Below, in pieces: positions 35,722-43,422 of a stretch of DNA of 64,000 nucleotides (position 1 is the first letter of the stretch; each line of letters starts with the position of its first letter). This DNA is from Bacillota bacterium. Its GTDB lineage: Bacteria; Bacillota; Clostridia; Acetivibrionales; DTU013. Location of the stretch: contig JAFABI010000109.1 of assembly GCA_023426125.1 (NCBI GenBank), positions 1-64,000 of the forward strand. The letters are read 5' to 3'. The notes under the pieces are model-generated. The model searched no databases, was not told the DNA's origin, and saw only the letters and a program-made list of their open reading frames with translations. A program made the translations under genes and the position numbers.

Positions 35722-36570
35722 TCAGTTGGAAAATCCAATACCGCTTAAATTGGAAATGCTATATTTATTGATAAAAGGCCGGATGATTTTTTCAAATTCC
35801 GTTAAAGGCATGTCGAAATTGCCTTCTTTGGTTTCGCTTTCAACCAAACTTTTTTCAATTTCATCCAGTCCCTCCCGCAAAGAAATCAAGAACGCTGTTT
35901 CCTTCTCCGAGAGGACATCATCCTTCAAAAAATCATAACACAATAACTGTCCGTTATAGGTAATTCCCCCGCCGATGCCTTGATAAAGGATGTCAAAGGA
36001 TTCGGCCATATTGCTGAGGCTGTTTAGCCCTTCGGTATATCCTATATAGGATACCGCTGTTTGGGAATAATTTTTCATTGTATTCAGCCTGAACAGCAGC
36101 TGACTAAAAGGATTTACCGTGTGATCCGTGCTTAGAACAGCGTCACCCCAATTTTCAACATTTGATAACATAGAAGTCGTACTATAGATCTCCCAGTACA
36201 TGTTGCTGATATATGCGCTTGTATTTCTCTTAATCTCCTGACCGCGGGCATAATGTGCGCCGGCATTGAATAAAGCCATGCCCAAAATAATTAAAACCAC
36301 GATTGCAGCCAGGGTCTTTATGTTTTTGACAATCTGCCCTAAAAATGGCTTGTGGAGCTTGTTCAAAGCTTTTCCTGTTTCCGCGGCATCTCCCATATCA
36401 CAAATTGCCAGCTCCTCCGCTACTTCCTCCGGATTACCGCTCTGCAAATAAAATGTTATTTTTTCACTTAGATGGCTTTCCAGTTCCAGCCGTATTTTCT
36501 TTCGGTCAAAAGTGTAATTCACAAAAGAAAGGACGTTGTCGATGTAAGCATCCGCCTTATCGGAAAGCAT
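35722..36570 (-). CDS. HAAS-domain membrane protein paired with PadR
   Basis: About 282 residues from the ATG at 36570. The first 85 residues form the HAAS (DUF1700-like) helical domain (ADAYIDNVLSFVNYTFDRKK, LESHLSEKITFYLQSGNPEE), which typically interacts with the co-encoded PadR regulator. One membrane helix follows (about residues 90-112), then a long extracytoplasmic domain without a recognisable family. The gene overlaps the end of the PadR gene, a standard arrangement. It may sense an envelope signal and modulate the repressor (inference). Confidence 0.8.
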   Translation of the reverse strand: MLSDKADAYIDNVLSFVNYTFDRKKIRLELESHLSEKITFYLQSGNPEEVAEELAICDMGDAAETGKALNKLHKPFLGQIVKNIKTLAAIVVLIILGMALFNAGAHYARGQEIKRNTSAYISNMYWEIYSTTSMLSNVENWGDAVLSTDHTVNPFSQLLFRLNTMKNYSQTAVSYIGYTEGLNSLSNMAESFDILYQGIGGGITYNGQLLCYDFLKDDVLSEKETAFLISLREGLDEIEKSLVESETKEGNFDMPLTEFEKIIRPFINKYSISNLSGIGFSN

Positions 36571-36901
36571 ATTCTTCACCACCAATTACTTTATTCACGG
36601 AGCGGGTAAATACGTGCCATTGTTCTTTTTCATACGCTAACTGCCGAATGCCGTTTTGCGTAATGCGGTAATATTTTCGGTCTCTTCCGCTCTCATACGA
36701 CTTTATGTAGGATTCAATAAACCCTTTGCCCTCCAGCTTGTGCAATACGGGGTACAGGCTTCCTTCCTTAAACTCAAAGGTTTTATCCGAGCGCAGTTCA
36801 AGCTCTTTTATCATCTCATAGCCATACCGGTCGCTGCCTTCAAGCAAGGATAGTATAAGAAGCACAGTACTTCCGCCAATCAATCCTTTGTCAATCTTCA
36901 A
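36557..36901 (-). CDS. PadR family transcriptional regulator
   Basis: A 114-residue winged-helix protein. I start it at the TTG at 36901, which has GAGGTGG six bases upstream; the in-frame ATG further up gives an implausible Cys-rich leader. The conserved PadR text is LIGGSTVLLILSLLEGSDRY, YEMIKELELRSDKTFEFKEG, SLYPVLHKLEGKGFIESY and GRDRKYYRIT. A long inverted repeat overlapping a consensus promoter about 330 bases upstream is the likely operator, giving autoregulation. The HAAS gene overlaps its 3' end. Confidence 0.92.
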   Translation of the reverse strand: MKIDKGLIGGSTVLLILSLLEGSDRYGYEMIKELELRSDKTFEFKEGSLYPVLHKLEGKGFIESYIKSYESGRDRKYYRITQNGIRQLAYEKEQWHVFTRSVNKVIGGEEYAFR

Positions 36902-36943
36902 ATTTCCACCTCGCAATTTCCATGCCGCACAGCAGCACACCTG

Positions 36944-36995
36944 TATATGCCATCTACGTCAAACAGCTGCCGGACGGCCAGTGGCCGCCCCTACA
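36944..36995. repeat. Right-half copy of the 77-bp palindromic element
   Basis: TATGCCATCTACGTCAAACA through GGCCGCCCCTACA is identical, apart from one base, to the right part of the full copy 90 bases further on. It lies in the 5' leader of the PadR operon. Confidence 0.8.
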
Positions 36996-37086
36996 TTGTA
37001 CACCTTACTCGCCAATAGCCACTCCTGCATCAACTCTTTCTCATACCAATGTCCATGCCACATGCAGTGCACCTGCATATGAAAAG

Positions 37087-37163
37087 TGTAGGGGCGCGCA
37101 TTGCGCGTCCGCATATGCCATCTACGTCAAACAGCTGTCGGACGGCCAGTGGCCGCCCCTACA
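37087..37163. repeat. Full 77-bp palindromic element
   Basis: It begins TGTAGGGGCGCGCATTGCGC and ends GGCCAGTGGCCGCCCCTACA, the same length and ends as the copy at 27576-27652. It lies in the PadR leader between promoter and gene. Confidence 0.85.
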
Positions 37164-37210
37164 TGGAAGCCCCTATGTCCCATGTCGCTCCTACTTTCAT
37201 ACCAGCCAAT

Positions 37211-37254
37211 ACATAGATGATCTATGCTTCAATTATAGCATAGATCATCTATGT
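37211..37254. promoter_or_regulatory. 17-bp inverted repeat, likely PadR operator
   Basis: ACATAGATGATCTATGC (37211-37227) and GCATAGATCATCTATGT (37238-37254) match exactly. One arm fills the spacer of the promoter and the other lies at the expected start site, so a bound repressor would shut the promoter. Confidence 0.85.
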
Positions 37255-37261
37255 ATGTCAA
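37232..37261 (-). promoter_or_regulatory. Consensus promoter of the PadR/HAAS operon
   Basis: On the minus strand TTGACA (37256-37261) and TATAAT (37232-37237) are 18 bases apart. Both hexamers are perfect. Confidence 0.85.
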
Positions 37262-37290
37262 CTCACAACATATCAATCATCTATTGGGGA

Positions 37291-37311
37291 AAAATAAAGG
37301 CATGAAGCCTT
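37291..37311 (-). terminator. Terminator after the BcrAB-like/two-component operon
   Basis: On the minus strand AAGGC TTCAT GCCTT is followed by TATTTTT, four bases after the kinase stop codon. The stem is short. Confidence 0.6.
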
Positions 37312-37315
37312 AATT

Positions 37316-38392
37316 TTAACTATGGGGTAATCGAATTATAATTGATGTTCCGTGCCCTATTTTGCTTTTTACATCTACTGTTCCCTGATGCGCCGTTACA
37401 ATCTGCCTGACAATAGCCATGCCAAGCCCTGTCCCTCCTGTGGGAGCATCCGTTGAGGTTCCCCGATAATATCTGTCAAACAGATGGTTGACGCTTTGTT
37501 CATCCATTCCTTTTCCATTGTCCGTTATCTGCACTTCTATATGTGCATTGCTGTGTATCTGTACGGTAATTGCCGTACCCGCCGGATTATGAACAACCGC
37601 ATTGACCAGCAGGTTTGAAAAGGCTCTTTTGAGCAACCCGGCGTCTCCCATTATATAAAGAGGTTCCTCCACTCCAAGTATTTCAAAACAATTGTCTTTA
37701 ACCGAAGGCATATTCGCCGTTTCTGCCGCCACTCTGCGAATTAGCTCCACCAACTCGATTCTTTGCGAAGAAAACTTGATACCGATGGACTGATCCATCC
37801 GAAAAGCAATTCCAAGGTCATTGATAAGTTCCTCCATGTGGGCGGACTTATCCTTGACAAGCTGCAGAAACTCTCTCTTTTCGTCTGCGCTCCATTCATG
37901 TTCATCCGACAAAAGCATGTCTGTATAGCCGGAGATATAAGACAGAGGAGTCTTTAGATCATGGGTAACGCCTGCCGCCCAGTCCTGCCTCAACTGTTCA
38001 AACTCTTGCCGCTTACGCTCATTTTCTTGCAGAGTCGCGGAAAGAGCTTCAAGGTTTGCATAGACTTCCCGGTAAAGACGACTGGAAGGAAATCGAAAGC
38101 GTTTTTTCCTGGCGGGAATAAGATATTCTCCGCTTGACAGTTTTTTTATTTTTACTAAAATATCCGCCATGGGCCGCGCAACATAATAGCCGTAAAACAA
38201 ACAATACAAAAAGTAGGCGGCAATAATGATTCCTGTTGTCAGGTTAACGACAAAGGGTTCCATCGACTGCTTTAGCGCGACAATATAGAATACTGCCGGC
38301 AACGAAACGAATAAAAATAACAATATCTGATGCAGTATAAAATTTAATGTAAAGCGGACGATTAGCTTACCGTCTGTAAAGTTTATTTTCAT
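37316..38392 (-). CDS. Sensor histidine kinase with minimal membrane sensor
   Basis: A 358-residue kinase. Two membrane helices near residues 12-35 and 50-72 are joined by a short loop, so there is no real extracellular sensor; this is the layout of intramembrane-sensing kinases linked to peptide-antibiotic transporters. The phospho-accepting His is in GVTHDLKTPLSYISGYTDML near residue 144, and the ATPase has NAVVHNPAGTA, ITDNGKGMDE and GGTGLGMAIVRQI. It overlaps the response regulator gene by four bases and ends the operon. Confidence 0.92.
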   Translation of the reverse strand: MKINFTDGKLIVRFTLNFILHQILLFLFVSLPAVFYIVALKQSMEPFVVNLTTGIIIAAYFLYCLFYGYYVARPMADILVKIKKLSSGEYLIPARKKRFRFPSSRLYREVYANLEALSATLQENERKRQEFEQLRQDWAAGVTHDLKTPLSYISGYTDMLLSDEHEWSADEKREFLQLVKDKSAHMEELINDLGIAFRMDQSIGIKFSSQRIELVELIRRVAAETANMPSVKDNCFEILGVEEPLYIMGDAGLLKRAFSNLLVNAVVHNPAGTAITVQIHSNAHIEVQITDNGKGMDEQSVNHLFDRYYRGTSTDAPTGGTGLGMAIVRQIVTAHQGTVDVKSKIGHGTSIIIRLPHS

Positions 38393-39105
38393 ATCCTTTC
38401 ACCTTGCTTGGGCGGGACAAACTTGTAACCGATTCCTCTTAGATTGACAATGAGAGAAGGGTGCTTTGCATCCCGCTCTATTTTTTTACGCAGGCGCATG
38501 ATGTGGATGGAAACCGTTTTTTCATCTCCAATACTGTCATAGCCCCATATGTTCTCGTATAATTGCCCTGCGGTAAATACCTGATTGGGATGGTCAGCCA
38601 GGAAAAGCAGAAGTTCAAATTCTTTGGCCGGACAAGACACTTCCTGCCCGTCCATCCACAATTGCGCGGCCTTTCGGTCAATGACAACAGGGCCGAAACG
38701 ATAAATCTCCGTTGCTTGTGAAGCATTTTGATATTGCTCCCGCCTTCGGAATTGAACATTGATACGCGCGACGACCTCCAACGGGTTAAAGGGCTTTGTT
38801 ATATAATCATCCCCTCCGATCCCCAGCCCCGTCAGCTTGTCTAAATCACCTGAACGGGCGGTAAGAAACAATATGGGAACAGCGGTATGCTGCCGTATTT
38901 CCTGACATAACCGGAATCCGTCCGTATCGGGCAGCATAACATCCAATACAATCAAGTCATACGGATTCCGGCTGATTTTTTCCAATGCTTCCTTTCCTGT
39001 GAAGGCGCTGCTGATGGCCGTATATCCTTCCTTGCGAAGTATGGTTTCCAGCATCTTAACAATACCTGGTTCATCATCGACAATGAGTATTTTTTGCAGA
39101 CGCAT
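38389..39105 (-). CDS. OmpR-family response regulator
   Basis: A 238-residue regulator with a receiver domain (KILIVDDEPGIVKMLETIL; phospho-acceptor Asp in LIVLDVMLPDTDGFRLC near residue 53; conserved Lys in DDYITKPFNPLEVVARI) and a C-terminal winged helix (FELLLFLADHPNQVFTAGQL, KTVSIHIMRLRKKIERD). It is coupled to the kinase by a four-base overlap and follows the ABC permease gene by 63 bases. It probably controls the transporter genes in response to a cell-envelope stress (inference from context). Confidence 0.94.
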   Translation of the reverse strand: MRLQKILIVDDEPGIVKMLETILRKEGYTAISSAFTGKEALEKISRNPYDLIVLDVMLPDTDGFRLCQEIRQHTAVPILFLTARSGDLDKLTGLGIGGDDYITKPFNPLEVVARINVQFRRREQYQNASQATEIYRFGPVVIDRKAAQLWMDGQEVSCPAKEFELLLFLADHPNQVFTAGQLYENIWGYDSIGDEKTVSIHIMRLRKKIERDAKHPSLIVNLRGIGYKFVPPKQGERI

Positions 39106-39168
39106 CCTTCCTTTCTCCTTTCCTATTATGATAATTTCTATTATCCGTCAAATTTTGCAAAATAGCCA

Positions 39169-40104
39169 CTATATGGACACATCACGCTTTTTGAAAACCA
39201 CCCAGCTTATGGAAGTCAAAGCAAAGATGTATACAAGCAATACAGAGATTGAAAAGCCCAGCGTCATTTCGGGTCTGGCCGGAAGATGGAATATATACAG
39301 ACTAATGTCGCTATTGGCAAAAGGCAGGTATTTCAACCCCTCCATTTTAGCTGTGGCTTCAATCATGGAATTACCTGCAATCATAATAAACAGTGAGATT
39401 CCGACGGCCAGGGCACTGTTGCGTAAAACTGTCGATACGGCGAAAGCAAGGGTTACATAGCCCATTACAGGAAAAATGCTCAAGCCATACATTTTTATTA
39501 CCTGCATCAAGACATTTTCTTGAACAATTTGCCCCTGCTGGTTCAAGAATAAATCGGTGGTATGAAGGTTGCCCACTCCATATAACAAGGCATTCGTTGC
39601 ATATCCGCAAATAACTAGTAGCGCCAGCATCACAACGGCAAACAGGGATACGGCGGTATATTTCGAAAACAGGATTTTTGTACGGCTGTGGGGACGAAGC
39701 AGTAAGAGTTTCATCGTTCCGGCCGTATACTCACCGGCTACCATATCCGCCGCAATGACGATGGCAAAAATCATGACCATTTCCACTAAACCTGAAAAAG
39801 CCAACAGAGCAGACCACGGATTTTCAGGAGGAGCAGGTGTATCATTCTCTAATCGATACTCGGCTATTTTTAACTTGTTTTCTGCATCGGCCCGCAGCGT
39901 AGGAGACAGCTCGGTGATTTTTAAGCGTTCTTCATATTGCCGGATAAGCTGTGCCGTTTCAGCCCGCCAATCTTCTGAAGGCTTGGCGTTCATTTTTCCA
40001 AGAACAGACGCGCCCATGGTGATGGCGACTAACAGCAGCAGCAGAATCCATGTAAGCTTTCGGCTATATATTTTCATGCTTTCATTGGCAACCAATCCGC
40101 TCAT
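39169..40104 (-). CDS. ABC-2 type transporter permease (BcrB-like)
   Basis: A 311-residue membrane protein. The first helix lies near residues 16-32, followed by an extracytoplasmic segment of about 75 residues, and then five helices near residues 100-300. The segment ADMVAGEYTAGTMKLLLLRPHSR near residue 120 is the conserved coupling motif of ABC-2 permeases. The start overlaps the ATPase gene by four bases. With the ATPase it forms a two-component exporter of the bacitracin/lantibiotic-resistance type. Confidence 0.88.
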   Translation of the reverse strand: MSGLVANESMKIYSRKLTWILLLLLVAITMGASVLGKMNAKPSEDWRAETAQLIRQYEERLKITELSPTLRADAENKLKIAEYRLENDTPAPPENPWSALLAFSGLVEMVMIFAIVIAADMVAGEYTAGTMKLLLLRPHSRTKILFSKYTAVSLFAVVMLALLVICGYATNALLYGVGNLHTTDLFLNQQGQIVQENVLMQVIKMYGLSIFPVMGYVTLAFAVSTVLRNSALAVGISLFIMIAGNSMIEATAKMEGLKYLPFANSDISLYIFHLPARPEMTLGFSISVLLVYIFALTSISWVVFKKRDVSI

Positions 40105-41027
40105 TTTTTGTCCTCCGTTATCTCCAAAAATTTATCCTCCAAGGTTTGTTCCTGCACTTGGATGCTATATACCCGGATGCCCGCATCCATTAAGTGTTTA
40201 TTGACCGTCGGGATTTCGTCCTTGTTCATCTGAATCAGCAATTGCCCCGGACGTTCTCCCGGTAAAGCTGTTTTGTTCAAAGCAGCCATCAGCCTTTTTG
40301 CCTGTTCCGTTTGAGCAGGTTCCACGGTGATACATACACGGGAAGCTCCACTTTCATGGATAAAGTCCCGTATACTTTGAATACTGACCAGCTTTCCATT
40401 TTGCAGAACACCCACCCGGTCACACATCAATTCCATTTCGGAAAGCAAATGGCTTGAAACGAAAACTGCAACGCCTTCCTCATGAGCAAGCTTTTTCAGA
40501 TAATTGCGCAACTCATGAATCCCCGCAGGGTCAAGCCCGTTTGTCGGTTCATCCAAAATCAGAAGCGAAGGACTGTGCAAAAGGGCCTGTGCAATCCCTA
40601 ACCGCTGCCGCATTCCAAGGGAATAGGTTTTTACTTTGTCGTGAATCCTGTCCTTTAGTCCAACAATTTCTACAATTTCGTTTATGCGGGCTTTGGTAAC
40701 ACCGGAAACCATTCGCGCATAATGCTTCAAGTTCCGATACCCTGTCAGATACTTATACAAATCCGGATTTTCAACAATGGCTCCTACATTCCGAATGGTC
40801 TTGTTAAAATCTTTTGTAATGCTTTGCCCTTTAATGAGAATATCACCCTGACTAATCTTTATCAGTCCTACCATCATGCGGATTGTGGTTGTCTTTCCTG
40901 CTCCATTTGGGCCTAAAAAACCAAATACCTCCCCGGCTGGAATATCAAAAGAAAGATCATCCACGATATTTTTACTTCCCATTCTTTTTGTTACATGTCG
41001 CAACTGTACTACTGGCGTTTGATTCAT
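40101..41027 (-). CDS. ABC transporter ATP-binding protein (BcrA-like)
   Basis: A 308-residue ATPase. Walker A is GFLGPNGAGKTTTIRMM near residue 40, the signature YSLGMRQRLGIAQALL, Walker B LLILDEPTNGLDPAG, and the switch His in FVSSHLLSEME. A C-terminal extension of about 80 residues ends in QVQEQTLEDKFLEITE, which is typical of BcrA-type ATPases. First gene of the transporter/two-component operon. It probably powers export of, or protection against, a peptide antibiotic; the substrate is unknown. Confidence 0.93.
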   Translation of the reverse strand: MNQTPVVQLRHVTKRMGSKNIVDDLSFDIPAGEVFGFLGPNGAGKTTTIRMMVGLIKISQGDILIKGQSITKDFNKTIRNVGAIVENPDLYKYLTGYRNLKHYARMVSGVTKARINEIVEIVGLKDRIHDKVKTYSLGMRQRLGIAQALLHSPSLLILDEPTNGLDPAGIHELRNYLKKLAHEEGVAVFVSSHLLSEMELMCDRVGVLQNGKLVSIQSIRDFIHESGASRVCITVEPAQTEQAKRLMAALNKTALPGERPGQLLIQMNKDEIPTVNKHLMDAGIRVYSIQVQEQTLEDKFLEITEDKK

Positions 41028-41200
41028 CTATCCATTTCCTTTCTAGCGGCATTAAAAATACCTTTTCGGTAGTTTCAAGCAGATTATAAAAAGCGAAAGT
41101 AAACGGACGGTAAACAGAAAACAAACATTTCACAAACTTTAATTTCCGCGATTTTATCAGCATCCCCAAGCCAATAGCACCTGTTTTTTTGAAAAACATC

Positions 41201-41231
41201 TTGACTCTGCACATGTGTTATAGTTTATACT
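41201..41231 (+). promoter_or_regulatory. MerR-type promoter of the merR-like gene
   Basis: TTGACT (41201-41206) and TATACT (41226-41231) are separated by 19 bases (CTGCACATGTGTTATAGTT). The over-long spacer is the hallmark of promoters that MerR activators untwist. A near match lies at 41820-41850. Confidence 0.8.
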
Positions 41232-41280
41232 TATTTTATAGGAATGAATCCGGATATTCGATCAATGGAGGCGGCGGATC

Positions 41281-41745
41281 ATGGAATTGCATTTTCAAAT
41301 AGGTGAAGTAGCTGCTATGTTGGAAATTTCAATACGGGCATTGAGGCTTTATGACAAAATTGGCTTGTTTAAACCCGGATATACAGATGAACAAACCGGA
41401 TACCGCTATTATACTCCGGACCAACTTCCGCTTCTGCATACAATCCTTGTGTTTAAAACGCTGGGCATAAAGCTGACGGACATCAAGCGCCTTGTTGATA
41501 ATGGGATCAAGCCTGAAGACCTGCTGGAAGTTTTACAGAAGAAACAGGAATTCTGGGAGAACCAGATAGAAATTGCAAGGTTCAATATTGAAAATATAGA
41601 AAAAATCAAAGCAGCTACACTGACCCAACTGGATTCGGTCAAAAAAGGAGAGAAGGCTCTCCCCAATGCTTACAAGATGTCCAGGCTTGTTTGCCTGGAA
41701 AATACAAAGCTGGATACGATGCTTTCAGAAGTTCTCTGGTTATGA
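41281..41745 (+). CDS. MerR family transcriptional regulator
   Basis: A 154-residue protein. GGAGG lies ten bases before the ATG. Residues 4-72 form the MerR winged helix (FQIGEVAAMLEISIRALRLY, DEQTGYRYYTPDQLPLLHTI, LGIKLTDIKRLV), followed by the dimerisation coiled coil to about residue 120. The C-terminal 35 residues are too short for the GyrI-like ligand domain of BltR-type members, and the frame ends abruptly, so the effector part is absent or truncated. Its own promoter and that of the downstream mutS-like pair share 19-bp spacing and a common core, so it probably regulates both. Confidence 0.9.
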   Translation: MELHFQIGEVAAMLEISIRALRLYDKIGLFKPGYTDEQTGYRYYTPDQLPLLHTILVFKTLGIKLTDIKRLVDNGIKPEDLLEVLQKKQEFWENQIEIARFNIENIEKIKAATLTQLDSVKKGEKALPNAYKMSRLVCLENTKLDTMLSEVLWL

Positions 41746-41752
41746 AACAGAC

Positions 41753-41800
41753 ACTGACAAAAATATAACTTCCGGCACAATTTCAGTGCTCCTAAGTATC
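41753..41800. repeat. Shrunken relative of the palindrome at 9842-9939
   Basis: CACTGACAAAAATATAACTT and CAATTTCAGTGCTCCTAAGT parallel GCAAATATAACTTCCCG and ATTTGCAGTACTCCTAAAC of the longer element, with the central part lost. CACTGA/TCAGTG form the outer arms. It lies between merR and the mutS-like promoter. Confidence 0.4.
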
Positions 41801-41819
41801 CCGATTTTAAAAATATCCA

Positions 41820-41850
41820 TTGACTCTCCACATGCGTCACGGTTTAAGAT
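41820..41850 (+). promoter_or_regulatory. MerR-type promoter of the mutS-like pair
   Basis: TTGACT (41820-41825) and TAAGAT (41845-41850) are 19 bases apart (CTCCACATGCGTCACGGTT). It shares TTGACTCT.CACATG.GT.A with the merR promoter, so the same regulator probably acts on both. Confidence 0.75.
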
Positions 41851-41892
41851 TAAAGAAGATCAACATTTACATGTTTGGAGGACAACATCACC

Positions 41893-43422
41893 ATGTCTTT
41901 TCACAGCATTCTATTCGAAACTCCTGAAAAAGAGGAAGTGCAGAGTTTTAACCAGCCCCCCGGCTTTTTGTCGGATTTGAACCTGGACCAGGTCTTTCAG
42001 GAAGTATTGGAAGGTAAAGAGGAGTACAAGCTCGGTGGTTTCTTCTACCAAAACACACAAGATATTACCACGATAAACTACCGGCTGGAAATAATGAAAG
42101 AGCTGGAAAATACAGATATCCCGGACAGCCTGGTTGCATTCTCCCATGAAATGCAAAGGGTCAGGGAATTTTCCGGTTTCAGCGCGAATGTCCACAACAG
42201 GTATCAGCGTGAAAAATGGCTGTTGGACACAATAAATCTATACTGCAATGCCGCTTTGAATTTAAGCGCGGCTCTCAACTCATTGGAGGTGAATTCCAAA
42301 GGGCTGTCCTCATTCCGGCATTGGCTGGCGGAATATATTCATTCCGATGCTTTTAAGCGGTTATATGCAAAGACAAGCGGTCTGTACAAGGAATTGAGCA
42401 GCATCCGATACAGTATTCAAATTGAAAGGGGAAAAATCACCGTCGTAAAGGATGAAAGTGAAAACGACTACTGTGCGGCATTTGTCGCAACCTTCAAGGA
42501 TATGAACGAAGCAGTCTTTGATTACAAAATAAGCTTTTTCACCGATTTGGAAATGTGCGACCTGGAAACAAGAATCCTGGACATTGTCAGAAAAATGAAC
42601 ATGGAATCCTTTAACAGGCTTGAAGCATACTGCAGGGAACAAACCGGTTTTCTCCATCCGGTATTGATGCGATTTGACCGGGAGATCCAATTTTATATTT
42701 CCTATTTAAAATACATTGAAAAGCTGAGAAAAAAGGGCTGTACCTTTGCTTACCCCCGGGTATCAAACACAAAAAACCTGGATATCGTTGCCGGATATGA
42801 CCTGGCCCTGGCATATAAATTAGGAGGCTCAAGCGCCGGTATTATCGCAAATGATTACTCGCTGGAGGCTGAAGAACGGATTTATATCCTTACAGGTCCC
42901 AACCAGGGAGGTAAAACCACCTTTGCAAGAGCCTTCGGCCAGATTCTGCATCTGGCTTCCATCGGCTGTCCCGTTCCCTGCCAAAAGGCAGATCTTCCCC
43001 TCTTTGACAGACTTCATACGCATTTCTCAGCAGAGGAAAATCTGAGCACCAATGCCGGACGGCTAAAGGAAGAATTGGTAAGATTAAAGCAAATTGTGAA
43101 AGAAGCAACAACAACCGGCATCATCATCATCAATGAATTATTTGCTACCACCACATCGCTTGATGCTTATACCATGGGTAAAATTATTCTGGAACATTTT
43201 TTAAACCTTGACTGCATTTGTTTGTATGTCACCCACATTTATGAGGTGGCCCGGATAAGCACAAAAACAGTAAGCCTTGTGGCAGCCGTGGAAGCGGACA
43301 ATCTGAAAACCCGTACCTATAAAGTCGTCAGGAAGCCTGCGGATGGCCAGGCCCATGCCAATTCCATCGTGGAAAAACACAAGCTGACCTACAGCCAGGT
43401 TAAGGAGAGGATCAAAGGATGA
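41893..43422 (+). CDS. MutS-like ATPase, first of a tandem pair
   Basis: 509 residues from the ATG at 41893, with GGAGG 12 bases upstream. The C-terminal third is a MutS-type ABC ATPase: Walker A LTGPNQGGKTTFARAFGQ near residue 333, and Walker B GIIIINELFATTTSLDA near residue 410, where the usual LDE.GRGT is replaced by INELFATT. The N-terminal mismatch-recognition domain of MutS is absent; instead there is an all-helical region starting LSDLNLDQVFQEVLEG. It overlaps the second mutS-like gene by four bases. The pair probably forms a heterodimer, since MutS ATPases work as dimers (inference). No mutL or nuclease gene is near. The role is unknown. Confidence 0.85.
   Translation: MSFHSILFETPEKEEVQSFNQPPGFLSDLNLDQVFQEVLEGKEEYKLGGFFYQNTQDITTINYRLEIMKELENTDIPDSLVAFSHEMQRVREFSGFSANVHNRYQREKWLLDTINLYCNAALNLSAALNSLEVNSKGLSSFRHWLAEYIHSDAFKRLYAKTSGLYKELSSIRYSIQIERGKITVVKDESENDYCAAFVATFKDMNEAVFDYKISFFTDLEMCDLETRILDIVRKMNMESFNRLEAYCREQTGFLHPVLMRFDREIQFYISYLKYIEKLRKKGCTFAYPRVSNTKNLDIVAGYDLALAYKLGGSSAGIIANDYSLEAEERIYILTGPNQGGKTTFARAFGQILHLASIGCPVPCQKADLPLFDRLHTHFSAEENLSTNAGRLKEELVRLKQIVKEATTTGIIIINELFATTTSLDAYTMGKIILEHFLNLDCICLYVTHIYEVARISTKTVSLVAAVEADNLKTRTYKVVRKPADGQAHANSIVEKHKLTYSQVKERIKG

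Noticed and set aside
35699..35726. GATACCGAAC/GTTCGGTATC hairpin as a terminator for the HAAS gene
   Set aside because: The stem is good but there is no T-run on either strand, so I did not list it as a terminator.
36944..37163. Closely spaced repeated units that could suggest a CRISPR array
   Set aside because: Only one and a half units, each 77 bp with palindromic ends, no regular spacers and no cas genes.
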